Shown here piece after piece: positions 1 to 13,380 of a stretch of 40,671 nt of DNA (the stretch's first letter is position 1; each line of letters starts with the position of its first letter). This DNA is from Ichthyophthirius multifiliis. Its lineage: Eukaryota; Ciliophora; Oligohymenophorea; Hymenostomatida. Location: positions 1-40,671 of the forward strand of contig NW_004086155.1 of the NCBI RefSeq assembly GCF_000220395.1. Reading direction: 5' to 3'. Both the position numbers and the translations under genes were made by a program. The notes below the pieces were generated by a model. That model did not search any database. It was given only the letters and a program-made list of their open reading frames with translations, and was not told the origin of the DNA.

Positions 1-615
1 TTAATTATTTATTATTATTTTTTAAAAAATTAAAATTAATAAATAATTACATTTATCTTTTATGTATTTTATTTTAAATAAAATTTCCTTATATATTAAT
101 ATAAAAAAAATATTATTTAAAAGAATATTTTAATTTTTTTTCTAATTTAAGAAAATGATACAAATATATAAAAAATTACTAGAAGAACATTTAATATTGT
201 TTTAAATAATATAAATTAATTTTATATTATATATGTATATTTAATTTATAATAAAATAAAATTAAATTAAATATCACAATAAAACTATAAAAATACAATT
301 TTAAATTAATTATTTAAAATAAAATGAAAATATAATAAAAATAATAAAACTTTTTCAAAATTATTTAAAATAATGACTAAAACAAAATATATTGATTTAT
401 TTATATTTTTTTTATTTAATAATATTAAATAATTAAATTGTCTGTTTATATCATTATATTAAAAAAAATTATATTAAATTTTTTAAATTTATTTTTAAAT
501 TATTTATAAATCAATTTAATTTTCAAAAAAAATAATATTGGAATATATATATATATAAATAATTTATATTTTTATATTAAAAAAAAATCACATTTATTAA
601 ATAAAATATAAAATA
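1..615. other. AT-rich intergenic edge
   Basis: Nearly pure A/T with short TA tracts (for example near 544-556). No reading frame with coding character was found on either strand. It presumably holds the promoter of the C2CD3-like gene that begins at 616, but no recognisable element stands out. Confidence 0.5.
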
Positions 616-3439
616 ATGTATGGCACATATATTTTACCTCCAGGAATTGAAAAAATTTCATAAAAAACCTATAGTTATTTGATAATAAAAATAGGTTAAA
701 TTCTTTATTTTAACTCTTCCACAATCAATTTTTAAGATCTTCGAATTAAAATTAAATTTTGGGGCGAAAAAAGCCAAGGAAAAATATTCAGTGCTTTAAA
801 TAGTAAATAAGAGCTTTAATAAGCATTTCCTAATTAATAAAGATATCAAATAATGTGTCCTTTTGATTAATTTTAAGAATATATATAAGATATGAAAGTT
901 TTAAATATTTTATTTATAGATAAAGCTAATAATGTTAAAGGTGTTTCTGAAATTTAAGATTTTAGGTAATATATAAATTTTATATTTAATAATTTTTACT
1001 TAATTATTATACATATAGCAATGTAGAAGGAATATAGAATATTACTTATAAAAATGAAAAAATAGGAGAATTTTAATTATAAATACACTTAGAATAATGT
1101 TTTGTAGAAAAAACCGAATTTTCTGAATAAGAAGAAAGTTTTTAATAAACTATCGAAGAAAATAATGTAAAAAAAGTATCTAATATTTAAAATAATGAAT
1201 ATGAAAATAATTATTAAAAATTATAAAAAAATGAAAATATGTAATAAAATTAAGTATTTAATAAATATAAAATAATAGAAGATTTTAATTACTAATAAGA
1301 ATAAAAACTCAAAAATTAAGATATCCCTGAAAGCCATAAATTATAAAATTCGAAAAATTAAACATAAATTGAATATTTTATAGGAGAAAAAAAACAATAA
1401 ATAATTCCCCAAAAATAAGAATTAGAAATATAAAAAAATTAAAAAAACGAAAAATCTTCTTAAATATATCCTTTAGATGTAGAAAATAGAATATATGAAT
1501 TACATTTTATTGAATTTAATTTCGTAATAGAAAACTTCTCTTAAAAATGTAAAGATAGAGAACTTTTTATAGACTTAGAAATGAATTATAATGAAGAAAA
1601 ATCAGAAAAAAAAAGATTTTTGTCTAAAATCCATCAGAAGGAGATTCTTTTTTGATAAACTAGAATTTAAAAATCGAGAAAATATAAAATTTAAAAGATA
1701 TTTAAATAAAACTGAATATATTTTAAGGAAACAATATATTGAAATTAGGTGAAGGGGAAATAAAAAGTGATTTTTTTAAAAATAAAAGTAAAAATAACTG
1801 CATATACAACATAAATATATACACAGAAATTATGTTATAAGAAAACAATTAAATATAGAATCAAGAAGAATTAAAAAAACTAAAAATATCTAAAAAAAAC
1901 CTTGAAAAAATACAAAAAAACCCACAAATCTTAGGTCAAATTCGTCTAAATTATTTTCAATAAGAAAAAATTTAAAATAATATATCAAAAAATATATAAA
2001 ATTTATAACTTTTTATTAAATTAACATAATTCTAAGACCTAGTCTTTGAAAATAATGTATAAAATTTTTTCTCTAGATTTAAAATTTGGGGTACTTAAGA
2101 GTATTTTTAGTCACAAATAGTACCTTCTATATAAAATATAGACTTAAAAATAGAAACAAGCATGTTTTTAGACCAAGAGGGTATAATAAAAATGTCTAAA
2201 GTACCTTTTTTGATAGAAATATGGAATAAATGTGCTATTAAAGATATTCTTTTTGGAATTTCAAAGCTTTCTTTGACTATTATACCTTATGTGTTTTTCA
2301 ATTAGCCTAATCTTTTATAATAATAACCTATTATAGTTTGCTAAGAATATATTCCTGTTAAAGATCTTAAAACAAATTAATAAAAAGGAATTCTTTTTGC
2401 ATAAATATATTGCGGTTTTCCTAATTAATTATAGAAAATTAAACAAAATTTTATTTATTGTGAAAATTAGAATAGTTAACTTTCTCATTCAATAAAACAT
2501 TCTAGTTATCAAGTATAAAAATAGTAATAAAATTCTTAAATTTTTTAAAATTAATAAAATAATTCGATTATTATTTAAAATTAATGTAAATAAACTGAAA
2601 ATATATAAAAACTTGAGGTTTAAGCTTAAATGTTAAAAAAAGAAGAGAAAAAAGCGGAAAAAAAATAAGACTTAAGTGATATTTTTTTATAAATTTTATA
2701 TAAAATACATATTTTGGTAATTAAAAATAATGAAGAAAAAATCTAATTTATTCAAAATAATTTAAAAAATGAATTTTTTGAAAAAAAAAGATTTGTGGAT
2801 TTTTTAGTTGGTTTAGAAATTAAAAATTTACAAATTTTTGAAATTAACTAAATTGTCAAATTATTAGATTTCGAATTAAATGGAAAAATTTAAACTGAAT
2901 ATATAAAAAATTGTTAATTATTTATATAAGAAATTCAATAAGAAATGGAAAATTAAATAGAAGAATTATTTATTGTAATAGAATAATAAAATGAATATGA
3001 AATAATAAAAAAAAACTCGAAAAAGAAAGTGTATTTGGAGTTTTTATTTAAATTGAAAAATTTAAAGAAATTATTAAAAAATATATAAATGAAGAAAATA
3101 TTGATTAAATAATAAATATATTTGATTAAAAATAAAAAAACGGATAAGTTTATATTAATAATTTTATAGAATATTATAAGTTTTGGAAAAATAATTAATT
3201 AAAATTCAAAATAAAAATTTAAATGGATTATTTTATAAAGATTTTTAAAAATAAATATTTAAAGTAATAAATTTATGAATATTTTAAAAAAGAAGATATT
3301 ATGTAAAATTATATAAAAGATAAAATAAATATTTTAGATTTAATGAATATTTTTTCTTTAAATATACTCTAAGCAATTATTTTTATAAAAATAATACATT
3401 AAGGAAACAATAAAGATAGTGATAATAAAATAATAATAC

Positions 3440-3486
<47 letters not shown>

Positions 3487-6400
3487 TTAATTATTCATTT
3501 TTTACTTTTTAAGATTTCTAAATAGATATATAAACTATATTAAACTTTTTGGAATAATTTAGAGATACATATGATTAAGAAAATTTAAATATATAATAAA
3601 AAAACTCTAACTAAATTGCTTAATACAAAGCATTAAAAAATTATTCAGAAATCTTAAAAAAAAGTAGTGAATTCACATAAAATTAATTATTTCCAAATTA
3701 AAGTTAACTTATTAATCCTAATTAAGTATTATTTATAGATAATAGTACATCTAAGTCTTTTAAAAATTAAAAACATAATTTTATATTACAAGATAGTGAA
3801 TAAATACTTTAACAAATTCAAGAACTTGAATAAACCTAAAAAAACTAAAATCTATCTTAAAATTAAGAATATAAATAATAATCTCAAGAATAGATTTAAC
3901 AAGAAAATATAAATATGGATTATAATATTACATAAAAATTTGAAAATAAAGATAAAACTTTTGAAAATAATATATAAAAAAATTAAAATATTGATTAAAA
4001 TTTAAAAATAAAAGAAGATAATATTTAATAAAATGGAGATATTTTGTCAAATGATTAAGATTTAGATTAAAAAAATGATTAAAAAGATGAGGAAAGTATC
4101 CTATTATAATATTTTTGTAAATAAGACTAACAAGAATAAAATAATAATACTTTAACGAAATAAGAATCTATAAAAATATAAGAAAATATATAAAAACCAT
4201 ATATAAAAAATCACTAAATAACAATTTAAATTAAATCTTTTGAACTAAAAAAAAACAATTTCGAATAAAATTTTTAAATTAAAATAATGTACAAATTCGA
4301 TATTGAAGATCCTATATTAATAAAAAATATTAAAATCGAAAAATAATAGAAAAAAATAAAAATAAAAGAAGAAATTTAACACTTATATAGGATTTAAAAT
4401 ACTGAAGAATTTGGAAATTTAATACTTTATTAAAAAAATCCTTTAACTATTTTATTTTTAGATTAAAATAATTCAATTTTATTTGAAGGAATTCTCGAAA
4501 ATTTTATCTTTAATGATATTTTAGCCCTTTCTTTTTAAAATAAATAAACTAAAATTATAAAAATTCCTTTATTTTCGGATAATAATGAAGATATTGGTAA
4601 TATTAATTTATAAATTAGACACATATTGGAAAAAGAAGATGAAAAAAATAATAAAAACGAAAAACTCTTATTATAAAAATAATTAAAAATAAATAGAAAA
4701 TTACCTAAGAAAGGCTTTTTGAACATAAACTGTAGTTTTTAATATCCTGAAAGTGATTTTATGTCAAAAGAGGATAAATATAAAATATATTTATATATAA
4801 ATATATTTAATGATCATAATTATTTAAAAAACTTATTCGAAGGATTAAAAAGTGAAGAAATATACTAAAAAAATATAAAAAAAGACCTATAAATTTATCA
4901 TAATTTTTAAATAAATTTAAGCTAAGAAATAATCGAATATTTATAAAAAAAATAAGGTTTAATATAACTTAGGGCTTTTTTTTTCGAAAGAAATACTACA
5001 GAAATCATTTGTTAGAAAAATTTTGATTTATTCGAACTTTTAATTAATTAAGAATTAAATTTAGAATGTTTACCTTTTGGAAAAAATGAAGTTTTTTCTA
5101 CTTTTTTGAATATTACTTTAAGTAAAGAAAAAGGCTTTTTTTCTCTTCTTCCAAAAAAACAAAAATAATAAAAAGATTTAGTTTTAAATATTTATTTTTA
5201 GGAAATTATTTCAATAAATGATTTTTAAAATATAAATGAGGAAAAATAAATGTATTTTTATTATAAAAATTAATAACAAAATCAAGAAATTAAAACTGAT
5301 TTTTTTTACTAAAAAAATTGTTTTTTAGAAAAAAATATTAAACTTGCTTTTTAAATTTCTTTTAATTAAAAATTCGCTAAAATTTATTTTTATTCATCTT
5401 CTTCTTAAAAAAAAAAAATTGAAAAAATAAAAATTAATATATCAAATTTAATTAATATTTTTTAAGAAAATAATCAACTTTTTTTACAAAACTAAGTTTT
5501 TTTCTTTAAAAATTCTTCCAAAAGATTAATCGTTTCTTTATAAATAACCGAATTAAATGCTCCTTTTTAATAATAAAATAATATAATTATAGGGCCTTTT
5601 AATTTATTTAAATAATATAAAATAACCCCCATTATAACTCAAGAATAATTAGAAAAAGCTTCATAACTAGATATTTAAAATCTAGGATTGATAAAAAAAG
5701 ACCAATTTTAATAAATATTTCATATTAATCATGAATTAATTCCATAAAATAATAAATTAGATGAAATTTAGCAATAATAATATATTAAAAATGAAAATTT
5801 AATTGATTATATTATTCTAATGAAATACTTACAAGTGAAAACTGAAAAAATAAATCTTAAAATTTTAAAAGGAATAAATTTAAATTTTCTATTTAATAAT
5901 ATTCCTCCTAATATAATTTTAAAAATTCCTCAATTTTAAATCGAAACCGAATGTTTTATGAGAAACTCGAATCCCGATTTAAATCTAGAAAATTAGATTT
6001 TTATTAAAAGAAATGATATAATAGATATAATTATCTTCCATAGAGGATATAATCTAGATTTTAAAGATAATTTATATTCCATTTAAGAATTGGGAAGAGG
6101 TTAATTTAAATTTGACCAATTTTTTTTTGGATAAGAACAAAATTTATAAATTAAAGTGCCTTTAAGAAAAAATAATAAAGATAATATCTAAGACTGTTTT
6201 GTAATTTTGGAAGTCTCTAGTTTAAATATGGAAAATAATTAAAATTAAATATAATAGAATTCCTCATTTAAATAATAATAAAAATCTTTTGGGAATAAAA
6301 ATATTGAATTTTATTAAGAAAGTGCAATAAATAAATAATAAGATAATAAAGATTTAATATAAATAAGATAAAATATAATAAAAGAATCTTAAATTTAATA

Positions 6401-7453
6401 ATAATAATGTTCTTTAGGAAATTAATAGACTTATTAAGAAATTGAACTTAATAAAATTATATAAAATCAAGCTTTTTCTGATAAAAAAAACTAATCTTTT
6501 TAACAAGAAGAATCAGATATTGATTCAAACTGGCATGAAAATGGTACTTTTTTTGATTTTATATAAAAATAAAAATAATAATAAAAATAAAAAAGACGAT
6601 ATAATATAAAACTTTCATAAAACATTATTTGAGATTTAAAATAATAATAATAATTACGATTATTAAGAAAAAAAAAATATTGAAAATTTAGAAAATGAAG
6701 ATGAAAATATTGAAAAAGAAATAAATAAAGATGAATAAATTTAAAATATTTTCGTAAATTTTTTTTTTTTTTTTTTATAAAAATAAAAAGAATTTGATTA
6801 ATAATAATTTAGATTTAGTAAATTAAACAATAATTAAAAATGATAATAATAACTTTATAAATGAAAATAAAACATAATCAAATAAAAAATAAGAATTAAA
6901 TTATGAAGCCAGAAAAATATAACAAAATAATAATTAATAAAAAGAAATGTCTCAATAAAATGATTATTATAAAGAAAATTTGAGCTAGTATAATAATATT
7001 ATATAAGAAACTAAATAAAAATAATAACAAAGTTTAGTAAATAAAGAAGATAATTTATATTAAATGCAAGACTAATTAAAATAAAAAGAATAAATTAATA
7101 TATAATAAAAAGAATTAAATAATAATATGGATTAAATATAATAAAAATAATATTAAGAAGAAGAATTATTAGCAAAAGAAGAAATTAATTTTAATAATAA
7201 TAAAAAAATAAAAGAAGAATAATTTTCAAAGGAATTTTTAAATATAAGAGAAGAGATTGAATAAAGAAATTATATGTAATAGTAGAAAAATGTTATTTTA
7301 AAAACATATAATTAGAATAAAAAGTAAACTATAAATAAGAAATATTAAAAAGAAAAATTTGAAATTAATAGAATTTAATAAATAATGAATTAAAATTTTA
7401 AAAATAAATAATAAGATTACGACTTTTCAAGTGAAGATGGATAAGATAAATGA
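616..7453 (+). CDS. C2CD3-like centriole protein, multiple C2 domains
   Basis: About 2,250 codons in the ciliate code, ATG at 616, TGA at 7451-7453. The N-terminus matches the C2CD3 N-terminal C2 domain: after an LPPG motif come IKIKFWGEKSQGKIF (like the family's RVRWWGETSDGTLF), then RYQIMCPFDQF and, across a 53-nt intron at 966-1018, KIGEFQLQIHLE. Further C2-like beta-rich blocks follow around 2000-2500 (with FKIWGTQEYF), 4280-4800 and 5480-6240, separated by Q/N-rich linkers including a poly-Asn stretch from AAT repeats near 3432-3486. The end is a charged coiled-coil-like tail. A second intron, 37 nt at 6754-6790, is phase-compatible. C2CD3 proteins sit at the distal centriole or basal body and support appendage formation and ciliogenesis; a basal-body role here is inferred from family. 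Four frame breaks occur, at A runs 1626-1629, 3007-3015, 3427-3430 and 6591-6594, probably sequence errors. C2CD3 identity rests mainly on the N-terminal block. Confidence 0.8.
3427..3487 (+). repeat. AAT trinucleotide repeat coding poly-Asn
   Basis: Some 15-20 near-perfect AAT units inside the C2CD3-like frame, read as Asn with two Thr interruptions. Low-complexity linker between C2 regions; one of the gene's frame breaks lies at its left edge (A run 3427-3430). Confidence 0.8.
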
Positions 7454-7555
7454 AAAAAAAAAAATACAGAATATATATTTATATAAAAATAAATCAAATT
7501 AAATAAAATATATATCTATATAAAAAAATATTTAAAATAATTTAAATCAATTTAT

Positions 7556-7592
<37 letters not shown>

Positions 7593-7653
7593 AAAAAAAA
7601 AAAAAATAACAAAAATATTTTAAATAGATAACAAAAATTTATAAATAAAAAAA
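7454..7653. repeat. Intergenic spacer with (TA)n, T run and A run
   Basis: A 200-bp spacer between the C2CD3-like stop and the polycystin start. It holds a TA tract near 7556-7580, then about 10 T and about 20 A (7581-7607). Likely 3' and 5' flanks of the two same-strand genes; no defined motif seen. Confidence 0.6.
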
Positions 7654-10600
7654 ATGAATAATAATAAATCTCAAGTAAAAGAAACTGCAAGTGAAAAAAT
7701 ACAGTAAAGTGAATTATAAGAAATAGACTCATAAATAACCATTAGAGATAAAGGCAAATGCTTTTGGGTAGACCTAGCATTTACAATAATATTAATTTGG
7801 GTATTATTTTCTGATTTTCGAGTTGAAAGTTCATATTAAATTATAGCAAGCTTAGGTCCATTCACTTTAAATGAGTAAATAAAATAAATTAAATATTATA
7901 TTTTTAAAACAACATCAAAAAAAGTAATAAACTAAATACTTTTACAAAAATGAATTAAATAATTGACGATTTTATAGAACCATAATTAAAAAAATAATAC
8001 AATAGAATCTAGAATGAACCTACTATAATATTAAATCCTTAAGACATGTTATATTAATCAGATATTGCGAGTTTCTTAGAAGTGCAAGATTAGAAATTTG
8101 TAAGTACTTTTAATTTGTTTTTTGGATAAAAGATTTCGGTAAAAAAAAGGAAAGTTGAAAATCCTGAAAGAGTTGCCTAAAAATATTATGATTTTATTAT
8201 TCAATCTTAAATAAATTCCTTTGGGAAAAAACCTGAATCTATGGAAAATTACAAATAAGAAACAATGAAATCATATCCAACTAATATTATATAAGTCGAT
8301 GATGAATTATAATTTGTATTTTCGAATTATAGAGGGACGGAAGCATAAATTATTGAATATATGACTTTTGGTGATGTCCTTGAAATTATTTAATTATTGA
8401 AAGTTTTATTTATTTAAATTAATTAATATAAAAAATATAAATATATATTTATTTTTAAAATAAAGAATGAACATGATGATCCACTGACATATGAAACTAG
8501 TGTTGAAATTTATATTTCGAATCCTTCTCTGGCTAAAATAACAAGGTTGAAGCATACATTTAATTAAAATTCTATAGGAATTATTAACCATACTTTTGAT
8601 GTATACACTGCTTATTTTTTTGATTTAAATAGGTATTAAAGGAATACTATGTCTTTATATTTTTTATTTTTTTTAGTCATTCTGATATTTCATCATAACT
8701 GCAATAAATTTATATCATAAAAATTATGTATATTTGTCTTGTCATTTTTAATATTTTGGGTTCTTTTATTATGAAAATTATTTCTATGCTTGCTAAATTT
8801 ATTACAACTAAAATCTTTATTTTTGATATGTATATTTTATTTTTTTTAACATAATTTTTGATATCCTTATTTTTTAAAATAATAAAAATAAAGAGACCTT
8901 ATTATAAATATTATTATGAAAGCACTTGTAATTACTTATTTAACTTAATGGTTTTCCTTATTTTAAATATATGAGTAAAATTAATATTTTGAAATAAACT
9001 ATATATATAAAAATAATAAAAAAAATTATAAGTGATATAGATTTAACTTCTTATTTTATAAATTTTAATAATTTTACTACTCTAGATAATTTCATATCTG
9101 AGTTTTATTTTAATAAAGTATTTAGTATTATTACTTTAATAATTTTATGTTATTAACTTGTAATAATGATAAATTCATTAATTCCTTCATTTGATATTAT
9201 TTATTACTCTTTAAGAAATTCAGCTAAAGATTTAACTTTATTAATTATCGTAAATAATAATCTTATATTAATTTAAGAAAAATAAAATAAAAAAAGTTTA
9301 TGTTTGTATTATTATTAGCCTTTGTAGTTATTAATACCATTATTAATTGTAATTCAGAGTATAAATTATATAGTACATTATATAAAACAATATAATCAAC
9401 ATTTGAAAATGTAAAAAATATATATATAAAAAAAATGTGTATTAAAAAAAAAAAGTTATTTGGAAATACATAAGTAGCCATATCTAATGATATGAAAGGG
9501 GAATTAGGATTTACAATACAATTAATATTTTTAATATTTTTTAACTTCATATTAATACCATATTTTTTCTCAATAATTATTGTTATATATAATTAATTAA
9601 GATCCCAAATGTCAATTACTACTTAAGCAATAACTGAAATAGCAGCCGAATAATCCCAAAAAATGTACTCGAAAATTCTTAATTTGATCACTTTTGCTCA
9701 ACCTTAGGAAGACGAAAAAAAAGTATAAATCGAAGAAAATAATTAACCATAACATCAATAAAATAGCAATCCAAATAATACTGATCCTAATAACAAATAA
9801 AATAATAATTCAAATAATTAACCAAATAATGCAACGGTATAAATCTAATACCATAATAATTCTATACTTTCTAAAGCTATGTCATTATAAGATTCTCCTT
9901 ACTATCCTTACTAGAACAAAAAAAAAATACCTAAAAAATCATTATAATCGAAAATAGTTACAAATAATAATAGTGGTTCTAATGTAAACCCAAACGATAA
10001 CTCTAGATTATAAGCAAGTCAATTAAACTATAATCTCCCATTAAATAAAGCTTAAAAAGCATAATAAAGTAATGCCATATAAATGTCTTGGAAAGAAATA
10101 TTATAATATAATATAAGATAGCTAGGTTTTAATGTAATTTTTATATTAATTTTTTATTTATATAATTTTTTTTAATTTTAAAACAAAAAGTTTTTTGGAT
10201 TTTTTCCTTCAAAAGTTGAAGTATAAACAAAATAATAAAGAATAGATGAAATAACAAAGAAAATATTCGAAATTACAGATTAAAAAAATAAAATTAAAGC
10301 CGAAAAAAATTCCCTTGAATTCAAAAAAAACTACGTAGAAAAAAGCTTAAAAAATTCATTTTTTCATATTTTATTTTTAATTATTTTTCTTGAATTATCC
10401 ACAAGTATTCTCTTGATAAAAGAAAAATATTAAATTAAAGAAATTATGAATTATCATTATTTATAAGAATAAGTATCTTTTGTATATGGAAACGAATAAA
10501 AAAACATAAATTTTACATAAATTTAAACTATAGAAGACCTATATTAATGGATTTCCAAAGTATTTTTACCAATACTTTAGCCGTAAATGGAGTCAAATCA

Positions 10601-11117
10601 AAACATTCCTCGATTAGACAAATTTAACTATGTTTTTGGAAAACATCCGGCTCGAATTTCTATTAGAAAAACCTAACTTTCTGGTTTTAATTACTTCCAT
10701 AATATAACAGGACACCCTTTGAGAATATATGTAAGACAGAGTGAAGGTACAAGATTTGACTAAATTATGCCGACTGAATTCAATAAGGATTTTACAGGAC
10801 GTGAAACAGGACTTAAATATTATTATGTTTTTCCAAATAATGGGTATTCGGCTTTTAATTCTGGGGGATATGTATAATATTTTTCGAAAAATAACTAAGA
10901 AAATTAAGTAGTTTTTTAGGATTTTTATAAGGATAAAATTATAAATACTGATGTACATATATATTTATATTTTATTTTATTTTTTTAAAAAAAGACCGTT
11001 TTTGTAACATTAGAATGCCTTTTTCATAATGAATTTCATGATTTGTATACTACTGTAAAAATAACATTTTAAATATATTCTAGTGGAAATATAGAAAAAA
11101 ATTTATATATTAATGTA

Positions 11118-11175
<58 letters not shown>

Positions 11176-12048
11176 TTTTATTATATTAAATAATAGTCTT
11201 TTATGTTAAATTTATATTCAAAAGATAGAATTTATAGAGTAATATGGGAAATATTATATTTGATATGTATAGGTATTTATTTATACAAAATTATTACATA
11301 ATTTCGGAAATAATTTATCTGTCCAGAAGCATTAAAAATAGTAAAAAAATAAAATATATATATTATAAAAATATATAAAAAAGACGCCTTATTAATTCGA
11401 ATATTTAAAAGAAACAAATTACATTTTGTATCTATTAGATTACGATATATTAGAGACAGAAGAATTTACAATAGTGAACATTTGCTTAAAAATAATAAAG
11501 CGTATTTATTAATATACTATGAGATTTTTTTTAGCCTGTAAGTTATATTGTAAGGATAATTCGTCAAACGTATTCACAGTAGTTGGATAAATTCTCCATT
11601 TAGTATTCATTGGATTTTATATAACCTATTTATTTGATAAAGATAGAATAAATATGGATGAATCATAAGAATTAACATACGATACTATAGGTAAATTTAA
11701 TAATTTTTAATTTTTAATAGAAAACTAAAGTAAAATATTGAGTGTATAAATATTCATTCAATTTTTAAAACTTCTCTTTTATTTCGGTTTTTCGGAAAAA
11801 CTAGAAATCGTTATAAATGTAATATCAGATGCTAAACTTGATTTTTTTTTCTTTTTTATTATTCTTTTTATAATTCTAAGTATGTTTGCTATTGTTGGAA
11901 TGACAATTTTTGGTTCTTATATTTAGTAATTTTCGTCTTTTGATAGTGCAATTATAAGTTTAATTGAATAGTTAGCAAGTATAGATATTTTTCCTTCAAC
12001 TTCTGAAGAATTTTAATTATCTTAATATTTCTTTTACATAATATTTAT

Positions 12049-12084
<36 letters not shown>

Positions 12085-13324
12085 ATATATAGTTATTATA
12101 TATATATATATATTATTTTTATAATTAGATTTGCATATAATTAATTTTAATGAAAATGTTTATTGCTATTTTAGATGGTTATTTTATTGAAAATACAAAA
12201 AATTTAGACTAATCTTCTTAAGGTTTATTAAATGTTATATATGAAACATTAAAATAATGGAATGATGAACGAAAATAAAAAAAAACAAAATTTGGCAAAT
12301 AAATAATAAACTAAAGTGGAATAAACATTTACTAGTTCTTAATCAAATATACATATGTAGCATATGAAAAATACACTTACTCGTATAAAGGATAAGATAG
12401 AGTCAATATTTAATTATTTAATAAATATTATTTTAAATATTGTTTTTGGTGATGATGAAGAAGAAAATAAAGTAGAATAAAATGAAAATCTTATTTATAA
12501 AATATAAAATAATTAATTAAATAATAATATTAATTTCGATGAAATTAATAATATTTAAAATTAATAAGTATAAAATATTCACGAAAGATTAAATGTGATT
12601 AATTATTATATTTAATAAAATGATGTAGTTAATTTCTAAAATTAACTGAATGAATAAAAGGATAAAAGTTCAGTCTATTATTGGATGTCTTTACTTTAAA
12701 ATTCTGTTTTATAAACTTCTAATAATAAAATTGATTTTTCTTCTTTTGATAAGTTAGGGAATTCTTTATTATCTTAAAATAATTAGTAGTAAAAAAAATA
12801 ATTGTTAAATAATAATTTACATAATTATCATTTGGAATATTCCGAATAATGGAAGCATTTATTTAATATGGATTAATTTAATAAAATAAAAGAAAAAATG
12901 GTCAATTAAATTATAAGTATTTATAATGTTAATGAGAAAAAAAAAGATTAACAATTGTAAACAAATAAAATAATTAAAACATTTTTAATTATTATTATTT
13001 TTTAACTAAAAATAAATAGAAATTAAATATAACAATAAATTGAAATATATTTCTAAACTTAATAATATGATAATATAATTAAAATTCTATATGTAGGATG
13101 TAAAACACTAATTAAAAATTATCTGAAAAATAATTCTGATTGTGAAATTTTTATTGACTATTTATATTATATTATGTACATTTATTATAACTTTATGACC
13201 ATAGAAGTTGAAAATGAGCCAACAAATGCTGAATAATAAGAAGATATAGAAAAAAAATAAGAAAATGCAAAAAGTAAAAAAAATAAATAAATATGAATAT
13301 AAATTTATATATAAATATAATTAA

Positions 13325-13380
<56 letters not shown>

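Noticed and set aside
7654-10133. Reading the first half of the polycystin locus as a separate unrelated gene
   Set aside because: After splicing, it shows S4-S5 (LRNSAKDL) and S6 motifs of the same family, and its frame runs into the second unit without a stop.
10614-10958. Reading frame of ~115 codons on the minus strand under the standard code
   Set aside because: It lies exactly opposite the polycystin domain of unit 2, whose plus-strand frame is clearly conserved.
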